In this document: positions 49,671 to 61,002 of the stretch, in pieces
Layout: every line of letters starts with the position of its first letter
How positions within the stretch are numbered: position 1 is the stretch's first letter
Origin: Chamaea fasciata
Taxonomy: Eukaryota; Chordata; Aves; Passeriformes; Sylviidae
Assembly (NCBI GenBank): GCA_029207755.1
Contig: JARCOQ010000006.1
Span: 16,900,890-16,964,889 of the forward strand
Length of the DNA: 64,000 nt
Direction: 5' to 3'
The notes under the pieces: generated by a model
The model's input: only the letters and a program-made list of their open reading frames with translations
What the model was told of the DNA's origin: nothing
The model's database searches: none
Position numbers and translations under genes: made by a program

Positions 49671-52600
49671 ATAGCTTGACACAGATCAGCTTTCATTCTG
49701 TTAAAATCCCTGTAAACTGCAACCAGACAGTATCATTTCCTATGAAGTTTAAAGGTCCTCTCTGTGTACTGAAAAGAGGAACACCTAATCCTTTTAACTT
49801 CGTAAATTGCTGTGGCAAACACTTACCTGCTTCAGTCACATCCTTTCACCCTGTTCTTATCCATTAAAACACTTGAAGAAAACTCCTATCATTCACTCCA
49901 AACAGCCTTTCACCTTGTTTCTGGCTGAGTCACACAGCTCCTGTATGCTCTACACTCTTTTTGTTGTAGATCCTTCTAAAAAATCGTGACAGTTCTATCT
50001 TTAAATCCTTTTTCCACAGCACTACTTGTAAAGCTGCTTCCATGAGTCTATTAAGGCCCTCAAAGGCGAGGCTGACGCTTCTTATTTGCCTCAAACTCTC
50101 GTCTAGATTCCAAGGGCAGTTGAAATAGATTGCTTTTAGATAATACCCATGTCACTGCACTTTTTCTCAGAATGTTCAAGTCATAACTTTCCCCCAAGTT
50201 CACTCAGCCACAAGACCTAATCACACATCCCTCTGTCCACAAGTAGCTAAGCAAAGTTCAAGATGAGATCACTTCTGTTGAAAGGTTTGTCCACCAGGCA
50301 CACCCGAGCCCTGTTACCAGCCTTGGCTGCAGCTGTAAAACACTGCTTGGTTTGGATGGGGATGGGATGCCTGTGTCTAAGTTATTTGTTAACACAGTAT
50401 GCTTTCTAGGAAAGTTGTTTCTCTTTAACTCACACCCAGTTGCTGCCGTGTAGTTTATAGCTCAATGTAACTAAACAGTTTGGAATGAACTAAGTATAAT
50501 TTATGTAAAGGAAATGGGGACGAAGGATATAACAAGTACATTAGTTAACAGCATGGCTTAAATACATTTCAAACTAAAGCTGAGAAACTTCTACTTAAAC
50601 CACAAGCAACCCAACATAAAAAATCAATAGGAAATCAGAGTTACAAAGCAGTAAAATACATGGATCATTTCCCAAAAAGATAGGCTTTCTCACTCGACTG
50701 AGAGATCCCATGCTGTTCCCAAATCTGCATCAGACTGTCATTAAAGAGCACATCAGAGAATGATAAACTCCTGAAAATAAACAAGCCCAAATCCTTAATT
50801 AAATAACTTCATCTCCTAAAAATCTGCTCTTTCTCAAGTAACTTATAAAATCATCTGTCAGTTCTTAACACTTTCCTGATGTTCCACCTTGCCCCATGGT
50901 TCAAGCTGGTGCTTATTCCATGACACAGGGCATGAATTGTACAGTACTGGTGTGCCACAACATGTAAGGCCTCTGAGATTTTCACCTGGACTCAAAAATG
51001 GCTTAAGCTAGCAGAAGATTGAGACCATGGCCCCAATTCTGTCCTGCAACAAGGAATTCCAGGCATCAGTTATGGCTTATATAAAACAAAACCAAAATAC
51101 TGTGACAAAATTCAATCCACAAGCCAGTCTTATAGTATTTAAAAAAAAAAAAAAAAAAAGGTGCATGAAGTAAAATCTGGTTTTGTTCAGTCCTTATCTG
51201 TTTCCTTCCAATTCACAGATTTTCTTCCTGGCCTTGTGCAGATCTAAAAAACACAGGCAGTTAATAGTGGTAACAAAGTTAAACTGTAAAGAATGAGAAA
51301 TTAGAAACATTCAACATAAGTCTGCACCATTCTGGACCTGGTCAGGTTTCTGGTATCTCTTAGTAATCCTTAGTTTTAGAAGCACTGCCCAGATTCCATG
51401 AGAAGCTTTCCCCACAGCTAATCATTTTCACTGGACATCTTTCTGCTGCATTTCTATAGGATCCTGCTTCAGAGACAAAGTTTATGTTGGTATTGTCTTA
51501 GCTGGCACCTGCCATCCTTCCTTACTTCATTTTGAAAAGAGAAATGAGGGCCAAGTCTCATTCCTTCAGGCTGCAAGAAATAACACCTCCTTTTCTGGGT
51601 TTGTATCATACAGATTTCCTTCCACTGATTTAAACTCACAGTACTGTCACTTAGTGTAAATGAGAAAGTGAAAAGGGCATTTCAAAGCATCCCAACCACA
51701 AAATAAATGCCTGAATATTATTCTCGAATGTCATTTCAAAAAAAACCACCAGCAAACAAACAAACCCATGAGGGAAAATAATAATAACCTCAGGCAATGT
51801 CCACAGTGAATTCCAAAGTATAAACAGCTCAGTTGAAAGCAGAACAAAAGTTGGGTTGTGTTATCATGCAGCTGAGCCAAAAATAAAGCTTCTTTGAAAA
51901 TGCTTTAGAGAATCTCATAATTCTTACAAATCTTAATGCCTTAATCTTTCCCTTTAACCTTTCTCCAGCTAGATAAAAGGAATTAAAATAAAGCTTCTGA
52001 TTCTGAGGAACAGAATGTTTGGTATCTATTGTTGATAAAAAGAAGAATAATAAGCCTTTGAACATTGCTTGACCTCTCCCTTTGTATCAATCTAAAGATA
52101 GCATGTTTGTAGGTATTACATAATTTAAGTTCTAAAGTAGAAAAATTCTCCAATAGACATTTTCCTTTGGTCATTTTTCTACAGTAATTGATGCAAAAAA
52201 AGCCAAATGTATGAAATAAAAGATATATTTGATTATTTTAATACTTACCTTGAATTTCAGGTGCTAAACAGGTCAAATTCAAACTACTGAAGTCTCAAGG
52301 AAGCCACAACTAAAAAAGACAATACAGCAGGTCTTTTCATTCATTAACTAGGCCTGCCTTTTTCCTTTCTGAAACCAGGTAGCAGAAGATTCTTAATAAT
52401 ATGATGCCAAGATACACAGTATATAAAGAATCTAATATCTCCATGTAAGTTTATATTCGTCCATCAAGTGCTCTGAAAAACACAACCTGATAGGGTGCCT
52501 GATTGATTCTTAAATTAGTCACTTCATGAACAATGCAAGGTGGAATTTATTATCAAAACCAAAGGATGCTTAAACAAGAGCATCTCCTAAACATTAGTGT

Positions 52601-53671
52601 ACTCATTCTTCATCCAGGAAATGCAAAATGACTCAGCTTCAAAAAGCTGATATTCCTGAAAGGGAATATTTCAGAAACGACAATTTTTACTGCATTTTCA
52701 GAGTTCAAAAGACTCTCCCTTGCCAAACAAGAGAGCAGTCTTTCCTGGTTCAGAACTATCATATGCAAGATTTCCATAAAATCTCCATTTATCATCTTAG
52801 AGCTGTTGGTAAGAGATAAGCAGATAGTTTTCTGTGGGAGATGATTACATCGGAGACACAGAGGACACCACTTATTGACATCACTAAAGACATGGAGCTT
52901 CAATCAAGTGATATAGAGAGCCTTTGAGATGCTGGGACCTCTTGTCAAAACTTGAGATTTGTTTTAGGCCAAAAAGCCCTATCCGAGTATTTCTCATTGC
53001 ATTTTTAATTTGCAGAATGAGTTTTTTCCAAGTGAATAATTTTCTGTATACATTGTGTATACTACTACTTGCTGATTTCATGGCATTTCGAATGTGTGCT
53101 TTGTGGGGTGCTGCTTTAAAAACAAAAGCAGGATAAATAAGTTATTAATCATAATTTGCATCCATTAATTTCTTTCCAAAGTCGCTGACCAGATGAAAAA
53201 TGTGCCAGAGCATTTCTGACGATGATAAATGAACTACAACTCAGTAAAAAAAGGTATGGAAAAAGTAGTGTATCTAATTCATTAAGGGAAGCATTAACAT
53301 CATGATAAACCTCAGTATGAAGAAGAATTTTTAATTATCTCTTCTGAGCATGGTTTACCCTGAATAGCTGCAGTTTCGGTACTCCTACCACCTACCCATT
53401 ACAACTGCTCCAAAACAGCTTCTAAGAGTACTTTCCTTTCTTAGAGAAACTGACTCCCACAGCCAGAAAAAAAACCTATCCAGAATATTTTTCACCTTAA
53501 AATTATTATTTAGTTCAACTGAAAGATTTTGTGGCTTTATATCAACATCAGTTAATTTTTCTTACTATACAGGAACAAACCAAAGTTACTGTATTTGAAG
53601 CTCTTGTCTTTTTAACTTGTATTTTATACCAAATATCAATTTTCCTAGCTGTTCAAGATGTGAAAAAAAAA
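49671..53671. other. AT-rich non-coding DNA
   Basis: No gene recognised. A pure A run of about 19 lies at 51140-51159. A consensus minus-strand donor (GAAGCAG|GTAAGTG) lies at 49827/49826 with only a weak acceptor about 45 bases upstream (TTTTCTTCAAG). The overlapping frames at 52610-52903 show no domain. Confidence 0.4.
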
Positions 53672-54085
53672 ATCATAAAATGTTTTAAGTTGGAAGGGAC
53701 TTAAAAAGTCTCTAGTTCCCACCCTTCCACCATCCACTAGACCAGGGTGCTCAGAGCCCCATCCAACCCGGCCTAGAACACTTCCAGGGATGGGCCTTCC
53801 ACAACTTCTCTGGGCAACCTGGCCCAGTGTCTCACCACCTTCACAATAAAAAATTTCTTCCTTTTTTTCTCATTTAAATGTAGTCTCAGTTTAAAGCTAT
53901 TCTTCCCGGTCCACGTATTCATGCCCTTGTTAAAAGTCCTCCTCCAGCTTTCTTGTAGCCCCCTTTAGGTACTGGAAGGTTGCTTCTTCATGGTCCCAGC
54001 TCTCACAATCTGTCTTCATAGCAGGGGTGCTACGGCCCCATGACCAACTTTGTGGCTCTCCTCTGGACCCCTTCCAACAGGGCCA

Positions 54086-54597
54086 TGTGGGAAGCAGTAC
54101 AGGTAAGAAGACTTTCAGAAGCTGTGAAAGCAGGCCTCGGAAAGGCCTTGCTAGCTGCAGCTGCAAGGCTTGAAAGCAGAAAAGATAGAATAGTATAGCA
54201 AGCAAGGACATGAAACAATAGTTTGAGTTTTTAGCTTTGGCTAAGATAGACCTTAACACTGCAGAAAAATATGCTTAGCAAGATAGCAGAAGGTTTTAAG
54301 CTTAATAATGGAGTATTGTGTGTTGTTGATAGAAAGCATACAAGCAAGCATTGTTTGAAGCAGGTGTACGTGTGCTTTTTGTGATTGGCTAGAACAATTG
54401 TTTGTAAGCTTTAGCAACATGCTATTGGCTGGAAGACTTTCAAAATGCCCTGTAACAAAAAGATCTTTGGCTGCTGCTGGCAAGATGTGAGCTGTTGCCA
54501 TCTTTCAATTGTTTCACCCTGTTATGAGGCTGATGTCACAATAAAGCTCAAGGAACATATCCCAGCAGTCCCGTCCCATTTGTGAAAACCTCCCACA
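54086..54597 (+). mobile_element. Solo LTR (512 bp) of an endogenous retrovirus
   Basis: The termini are perfect short inverted repeats, TGTGGGA at the left and TCCCACA at the right. Flanks are GGGCCA and GGTCCA, a 6 bp target-site duplication with one mismatch, lying within the CR1 sequence. AATAAA at 54540-54545, 52 bp before the right end, fixes the plus orientation. Two ATTGGCT (inverted CCAAT box) motifs lie at 54384-54390 and 54424-54430. A CAG|GTAAGA donor-like site lies about 20 bases from the left end. A 6 bp duplication fits class II (ERVK or alpha-like) elements better than ERVL, which make 5 bp ones. No internal viral genes remain; the element recombined to a single LTR. Confidence 0.88.
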
Positions 54598-54881
54598 GGT
54601 CCATGTCTTTTTTATGCTGGGGTCTCCCAGTGCTGGATGCAGCACTCCAGGTGAGGGTTCATCAGAGGGAAGCAGAGCAGCAGAATCATCTCCTTTGACC
54701 TTCTGGCCACACAGCTTTTGATGCAGCCAGGATGAGGTTGGGCGGCAAGCACACATTACTGGCTCATACTGAATTTCCTGTCAGCCAATGCTCCCAAGTA
54801 CTTTCCTCAGGGCTGCTCTCAATCCATTCTCCTTGCAGCCTGATCTTTTACTTCAGATTGCCCTGATCCAGTTGCAGGAGA

Positions 54882-55053
54882 GAATCACAAAACCACAGAA
54901 CAGGTCGGACTGGAAGGGACCACAGTGGGTGATGTGGGCCAACCTCTCTGCTCAAGCAAGGCCATCCCAGAGAACACAGCACAAGATTGTATTCAGACAC
55001 TTCCTGGGTATCTCCAGTGAAGGAAACTCCACAACCACTCTGGGCAACCTTGC
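54882..55053 (-). mobile_element. Nested CR1 3' fragment, minus strand
   Basis: About 170 bp beginning AGAATCACAAAACCACAGAA, a CR1 3' terminus in reverse, and running through CTGGAAGGGACCACAGTGGG and TGCTCAAGCAAGGCCATCCC to CTCTGGGCAACCT. It interrupts the outer CR1 at a point where consensus CR1 is normally continuous. It therefore inserted later, in the same orientation. Confidence 0.8.
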
Positions 55054-55235
55054 ACTCGGTGTTGTTGAACTTCATGACATTTACGTGGGCCCATCTCTCA
55101 AGCCTGTCCTGGTCCCTGAGGATGGCATCCCCTCCCCTGAGTATGACAACCACATCACACACTTGCTGTCATTGACAACATCTTTGGGGTGCATAAAGCA
55201 GTTCTCTCAATCTCAAACCATGCTTTTCCAGTAAT

Positions 55236-58114
55236 TTTGAATCAACAACCAGAACTGATACCTGGCTATTTCAGATCGCTACTCACAGGCACTAGCAAAG
55301 TTGCTACTAATCTCTCAGTAATGCCATTTATATGAAAAGAATGAGATTTCCTTTCTTTCCAAATTTGTAGGGAGATATCCAGTTTTAGAGACGACAGGAA
55401 AGCAAACAGATTGCTCACTCACTGAGCAAGTGGCAGCCTAGCAGATCTGCCATTGAGGCCAATCTCAGCAGCCACTGACTGAGGCTCTGTGTATACCTCC
55501 AGGAGACCCAGCCCATAGGTGAAAGAAACTCAATGCTATTTGTCTCTTTTAGGTTTTCCTGTTGTTTGAAGCAGCCTTCTTTCTCTGCACTCCAGGGGGG
55601 AGCTAGATGCATGCAGTTCACTCTGAATAAGCGGTGAGAAGTTCACAGTTCCCAAAAATAGCATTGTGTACAGGCAGTAGCTGTGTCTCAGAAGTAGTGC
55701 AGCTCTGCTTACGTGGCATTATGCCTGCTATAGTTAGCGTTGCTTAGTCGGCTAATTAGCCAAGTGAAGGTCCTGCATGAGCACTTGCATATTATTTCCC
55801 ACTGCAGAGTTAACTCAGCTACAATATCTCTGCATAATTTATCACTGTCCACAAAAAGAGCTGGATTCCTGTATGGTGATGATCACGTAGATAACTAACT
55901 AATATCTGTACATCCATCTCTGTGGTTTGACCCACATTTCACTCCTAAGCTGACCAAATGAAAGAATAAATTCTGTTCTTAGTTTACATGTCTCAGGGAA
56001 ACGTATATTCAGTGAATATCTTACCTTTAAAAATATCAGAACATACACTTAAACATTAAAAAAATTGCTTATTATGGCTCTGTAAACTTTGTCTCCTTCC
56101 AATATATTTTTATCATTCTAAACCCACCACTGTTTTTAAATAAGTCATTACAGCAGAAGTTACTGCAAAGTTGAAAGAAGATTTGTAATACAGGGTAAGA
56201 AAAAATATAAGTGGACTCATTGAACTTTTCGAAAACATAGGGTTCTGATACTTTTAACTTATGCAATTAATTCAAATATGACTGCTTTATTCCATCCTTT
56301 TGACATTTAATTTACTAAAATAGTACATTATAATGATCCTAAAATATTACTTGGGGGAAATACTTCATTATCTTGCCAATGTAAGTGGGCATTTTTTTCC
56401 TCCTGGAATGACTGCTTTTTATGGAATAATTGTATATTAAAAATGTATTAATTCATGCAGTATTTTGATAATCAATTTTTTACTTTGAAGAAAACTAAAA
56501 AATGACATCATTTACTAAATTAATGAAAAACAAGTACACAAAGCCTCTTATCTGGAACTTCAAAATCTTGATAAAATTTGTAATTAAGATAACAAAAAAT
56601 TATTAGAAAATTTACCCTGAGGCTCCCATAGAGCATTGCTTGGTGTTTAAAAAAGCTGAGAGATTCAATGTCTGTGAAATGCAGAAGGTGCATTTCCCAC
56701 AGCCTTTTTTAGTGAAGTAGTTTATTTCTGACATAAAGAGGGGTTTAAATGTTATTTCTCAATTGGCAGATTTTTTACTCAATTTCCAGAAGTGCATCTT
56801 ATTACAAAAAGTGAAAGGCAACAAAGAACGGAATTCAAGCTCTGTTGTGCAGCAAGCAGAGGAAAGAACAAAGGCACCAGCACTTCTCTGAGGAAGGTTA
56901 AGAATATTTCTATAACCGACATTAAGCAAAAATAATAAATAATTTCCTGCACAATTTTCCAAATACCTAATGAAATGAAAGGAAGCTGACAATCAGACTT
57001 CTGCTCTGACAACAGATGCCACATTCTATAGTTAATGTCAAATTGTTTTATGAGCTACTGAAACACAGAGATGTCCCCGTTCTGTTAAATTTCAGCAACT
57101 TTTCAATTTTGCTTCTAGTTCAGCTTGAGTTAAGGAAGATCAAACCTAAAAACTGCTCAAAAAATTTAACACGTTATCTTGTCCTTAGAAACAGGGCTAT
57201 GGTACCCTGGTGGTTACTGTAAACAAAAAATTAACCATTCAGTTTGAGATGCCATGCAGAAGGTGACTCCTTCAGCAATGGCATGACAGTCTAGTGTGTG
57301 GACCAATGGATCAGAGGACAAAGCCTTGCATCAATTTTATCTGCAGTCCCCAAATCTTCAGAATCTCCAATCCTAGTGTAAACTGTGTATTATGCAATCA
57401 CAAAATGACAGGCAGAGAACGTATAATCATGGGACACTTTTAAAAGTCAGTGGAGACACTGGAGAAGAAGCCAAACATGTTTATATGAAAAAATGACCCA
57501 GAAATCAAGAATTGCTTAGAGTCAACCTCTCACTGAATTGTAGTGCCTCACATACTGAAGGAGTTTCATGCAAGTTGAAATCATTTATGTAATATACCAG
57601 CTCTACAAATCCATGAAATTTATGATCATTTATTCTGAGTTATTTCATAAGCTCACTATTGTTATTATTATTTTAAAATTACAAGACGGGGATATAAAAC
57701 AGCCGCAATCTCAAAGATCTGTTAAAAAATGGATAAATGGACTTTATGATACTGAAAGAAGGCAAGAAAATTCTCCTTTTTGTGTTAGAACTTTCAGGAC
57801 TTGTGAGAAGTCTTCATTCATGGCCATTTGGAAGAATGTTGCAAATCCTGATCAATCAGGAACCCAGGAGAGTTTGCCCTATTCTGAGGCAATTGTTTTC
57901 CTTCATAAGCCTTCCCTTGGGGCTTTATGCTATATAATTTTTCTTCTGGATTGGTGACTGAATGCAGCAACTTGTTATCCCAACCAAATAGTTTTGTTAG
58001 TTTTGCCTCAATAAGAAGATCCAGGATTTGATGTGAAAAGAACAGCAAATACGGTCTATCTCAAATTTGAATGGCTTTCAACACTCTCACAACACAGTCA
58101 TAGGTAAACTCGGG
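55236..58114. other. Non-coding DNA, nothing recognised
   Basis: A moderately GC-richer stretch at 55400-55780 has no recognisable exon or repeat family. The 129-codon frame at 57568-57957 has AT-rich codon use, no domain and no splice signals, so I treat it as chance. Confidence 0.4.
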
Positions 58115-58922
58115 AATTGTGGACTGGATGAGTGAACAGTGGGATGAATTGAAAACTGTCCAAACAGCAGATTCCAGAGTCGTAATCAGTGGCACGGGCT
58201 CTAGTTGGAGGCCCGTCATGAGTGGTGTCCCCCAAGGTTCAATACTGGACCCAGTACTGTTTAACTTACTCATCAATGACTTGGATGAAGGTCCAGATGC
58301 CTCCTCAGCAAGTTCGTGGATGACACAAAACTGGGAGAAGCTTTGGGCTGATGCTGAGTGCAGCTTTGGGCACAGCTGAGTGCTGTGCAGCCCTTCAGAA
58401 GGACCCAGAGAGGTTGCAGAGATGGGCAGAAAGGAACCATCTGTAATTCAACAGAGGCAAACGCAGGATCCTGCACCGCAGGAGGAATAAGTGCAGGCAC
58501 CAGCACAGAAAAGCAGCTCCACAGAGAAGGAGTTGGCGGCCCTGAGCCAGCAGTGCCCTTGTGACCAAGAGGGCCAATGGTACCCTGGGGTGCATCAGGG
58601 AGAACATTTGCAGCAGATCAAGACTGGCGATCCTGCTCCTCTGCTCAGCCCTAGTGAAGCTCATCTGGAGTGCTGTGTCCAGTTCTGGGATCCTCAGTAC
58701 AAGAGAGACATGGAGTCCTGGAGCAGGTCCAGAGGAGGGTGACAAAGATGATGAAGGGACTGGCACATCTCCGTTATGAGGACAGGCTGAGGGAGCTGGG
58801 CCTGTCCAGCCTCAAGAAGACACAGCTGAGAGGGGAGCTCAACAATGTCTGTCAGTATCTGAAGGGAGGGTGCCAGGAGGATGGAGCCAGGCTCTGCTCA
58901 GCGGTGCCATGCAACAGGACAA
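58115..58922 (+). mobile_element. CR1 LINE fragment with reverse-transcriptase motif
   Basis: Plus-strand CR1 truncated at both ends. The frame at 58119-58379 retains [15 protein letters not shown], the conserved CR1 reverse-transcriptase block that ends in a [12 protein letters not shown] motif, before breaking. Downstream landmarks are GCAAGTTCGTGGATGACACA, CTGGAGTGCTGTGTCCAGTT and TATGAGGACAGGCTGAGGGA. The match stops at AACAGGACAAG (58922), short of the CR1 3' end, so it is also 3'-truncated or split. Many frame breaks make it inactive. Confidence 0.92.
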
Positions 58923-60756
58923 GACTGTTCGCTGCCAATACTACTTTCATACTTCTTGCCATGTCTATGCTGATACGAAAGCTCATGGAATAAAATGAGG
59001 GATTTTAGGGATGAAGGATTCAGATCTTTCCATAAATGTATCCATTAATCCCATCAGATAGTCTAAATAATATCAAACTTGCTTTGCAATTCTTTGTTTC
59101 AAACCATCATGTTTAGAAAGTTTTTTGTCTACTACGGCATACAAGATTTTACAGAAAAAAAACCTAAGGATATACTGATGTCATTGACTGCACAGTATTA
59201 ATCTTAGTATTTACCCAATTTGTGGAATACAAATGTATCAATTGTGTATCAATTAAAATTACACTGCTTAGACAGTTTATAATGAGAAAGAAAAATCACA
59301 TGCTCATATACTCAACTTTCTTTGTGCCAACACATTATCTTTGTCCCATTAAAGAGCTTTATGCCATCTGTACCATCTGTGATACCAGCTGGTACATTGG
59401 TCCAAAAATATCTCTTCAATTATAGTATACTGATTAGTTTTTATATAGATTCAATTGTAGCTTAACTGAATTATAAAAATAAATTTATATTGGGTTTTTT
59501 TCCCATTTCTGTGATTTAATTTTGGTAATAAAAATTCTAAAACTTCTGCTCTTTTCTTGAGATTTGGAGATTTTATAGTTTGAAGCACATAAAATGAAGT
59601 AAAGAAGTAGTTAAAATGAAGTTTTAAATAAGTTAGGTACTGACACAATGTTCAAAATGAGACACCAAACATTTCTAGCAAAAAATAAAATATAATTTTG
59701 TTATTATTTATTATTCAAAAATTGCAGAATCACAAATTCAACTAGAAAAATATTTTTTTTCCTGCCCAAAATGTTCTTTCTCAACAATTACATTATTCAT
59801 TAATAAGTTAATTTTACAAAGCTAAAAGTTGGGTGATATTTTGTTTTCCTACGTAAAGATTTAACTTATCAGAACAGGGTTGTTTATATACAGCAGTTGA
59901 GTGAAATTGCTTTTACAATGAGATTTAATGGCAACATTCTCAATTTATTCCAGCAAGCCAAAATTTAGCATCATACAATTAAGTGAAAAGGATACATCCT
60001 TCTGTACCCCTCACCCCTTGTAATTGGGATTGATGCTTAGATCAATCACATTACCCCTGCTTTTAAGCTGAACTACAAGCAAAAATCTGGGTTTTATGTT
60101 ATGAATACTTCCCACGCAGAAATTCTGGTATATATGTTAATTACATTGGAAGAATACATCAAAAGAACTGTACCATGATCATAAATCCTAACAGCATTAG
60201 TTCAGCCCCTTTCTACATATGCATTGTGGTGCAACCTTTTAATGACATGATGATGTACTTTAATTTGAACAGGAGTTTCTTTTGATAAGTTAATTTAATT
60301 CACGGATATTAGCTATTTACCAAATTCAAAACGTCACACTTTCCTCATTTTGTGCCCTCAAAACTTACTTATCAAACATTATTGAAAATCTGAACTGAAA
60401 ACAGACTTCTCTCTGATGTTCATCACTGCAGTGTCTGAGTGCTGCATAAGCCTTACTACATTTATATTCCAAATATCCTTGTGAGATGAGAGGTTATTAT
60501 TTTAACTACTTTATGCAGAACAGAGGCACAGTGAGATTAAGATCAAAGGTATTGACTGATTTGGGCACTTGGTAGGAAACTCATGGAAACTCATTTTCAC
60601 AATGCTTAATACACAGCCTTTCATATATGTTCAAAGCCTAGTTAGTAATGGTGCAAGTGCTCAATATTCTGCAAGTCAAACCCAAACAATTCACTCAGAA
60701 AACAAGAAACACATAGTGTAAATACCTAAAATTTGTGGTAACTGACCCCTTTCACT
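58923..60756. other. AT-rich segment between two CR1 pieces
   Basis: 1.8 kb with no gene recognised. It contains one possible ancient SINE fragment near 60490-60580. Confidence 0.45.
60490..60580 (+). repeat. Possible ancient MIR/L2-like fragment
   Basis: The order TTATTATTTTAACTACTTTA, then ACAGAGGCACAGTGAGATTA and a GATTTGGGCA-like segment follows the middle of the MIR consensus as I remember it, with heavy divergence. It could be chance similarity. Confidence 0.3.
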
Positions 60757-61002
60757 TCACATCAGGGGAGGTTTAGGTTAGATATCAGGATATGAGGAAA
60801 AGGTTTTTCACCCAGAGGGTGAGGGCACTGGGCAGGCTCCTCAGGGAAGGGGTCACAGCACAAAGCCTGACAGAGTTCAGGTGTCTGAACAACAGTGATG
60901 GGCACACAGTGTGATTCTTGGGGTGTCCTGCACAGGGCCAGGAGTTGGACTCGATGATCTTGATGGGTCCCTTCCAACTCAGCATATTCTGTGATTCTAT
61001 GA
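60757..61002 (+). mobile_element. CR1 LINE 3' end, plus strand
   Basis: About 245 bp from GGGGAGGTTTAGGTTAGATA through CACTGGGCAGGCTCCTCAGG and GAGTTGGACTCGATGATCTT to the terminus TTCTGTGATTCTATGAC. The tail is well preserved, so this is one of the younger-looking CR1 pieces here. It may be the missing 3' end of the 58115-58922 copy. Confidence 0.95.

Larger units (their letters stand above)
53672..55235 (-). mobile_element. CR1 LINE, minus strand, interrupted by two later insertions
   Basis: The 3' end lies at the left (ATCATAAAATGTTTTAAGTT, a decayed octamer end followed by TGGAAGGGAC) and CR1 sequence continues to about 55235, fading near TTTGGGGTGCAT. It is broken at 54086-54597 by a solo LTR and at about 54882-55053 by another CR1 3' end. 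With both removed, the outer copy reads continuously (CCTTCCAACAGGTCCATGTC, and TTGCAGGAG joined to TTGCACTCGGTG). About 880 bp of the outer element remain. Frames inside are broken. Confidence 0.9.

Noticed and set aside
57568..57957. 129-codon open frame
   Set aside because: No recognised domain, AT-rich composition like the flanks, no splice sites. The longest chance frames in 64 kb of this composition reach this size.
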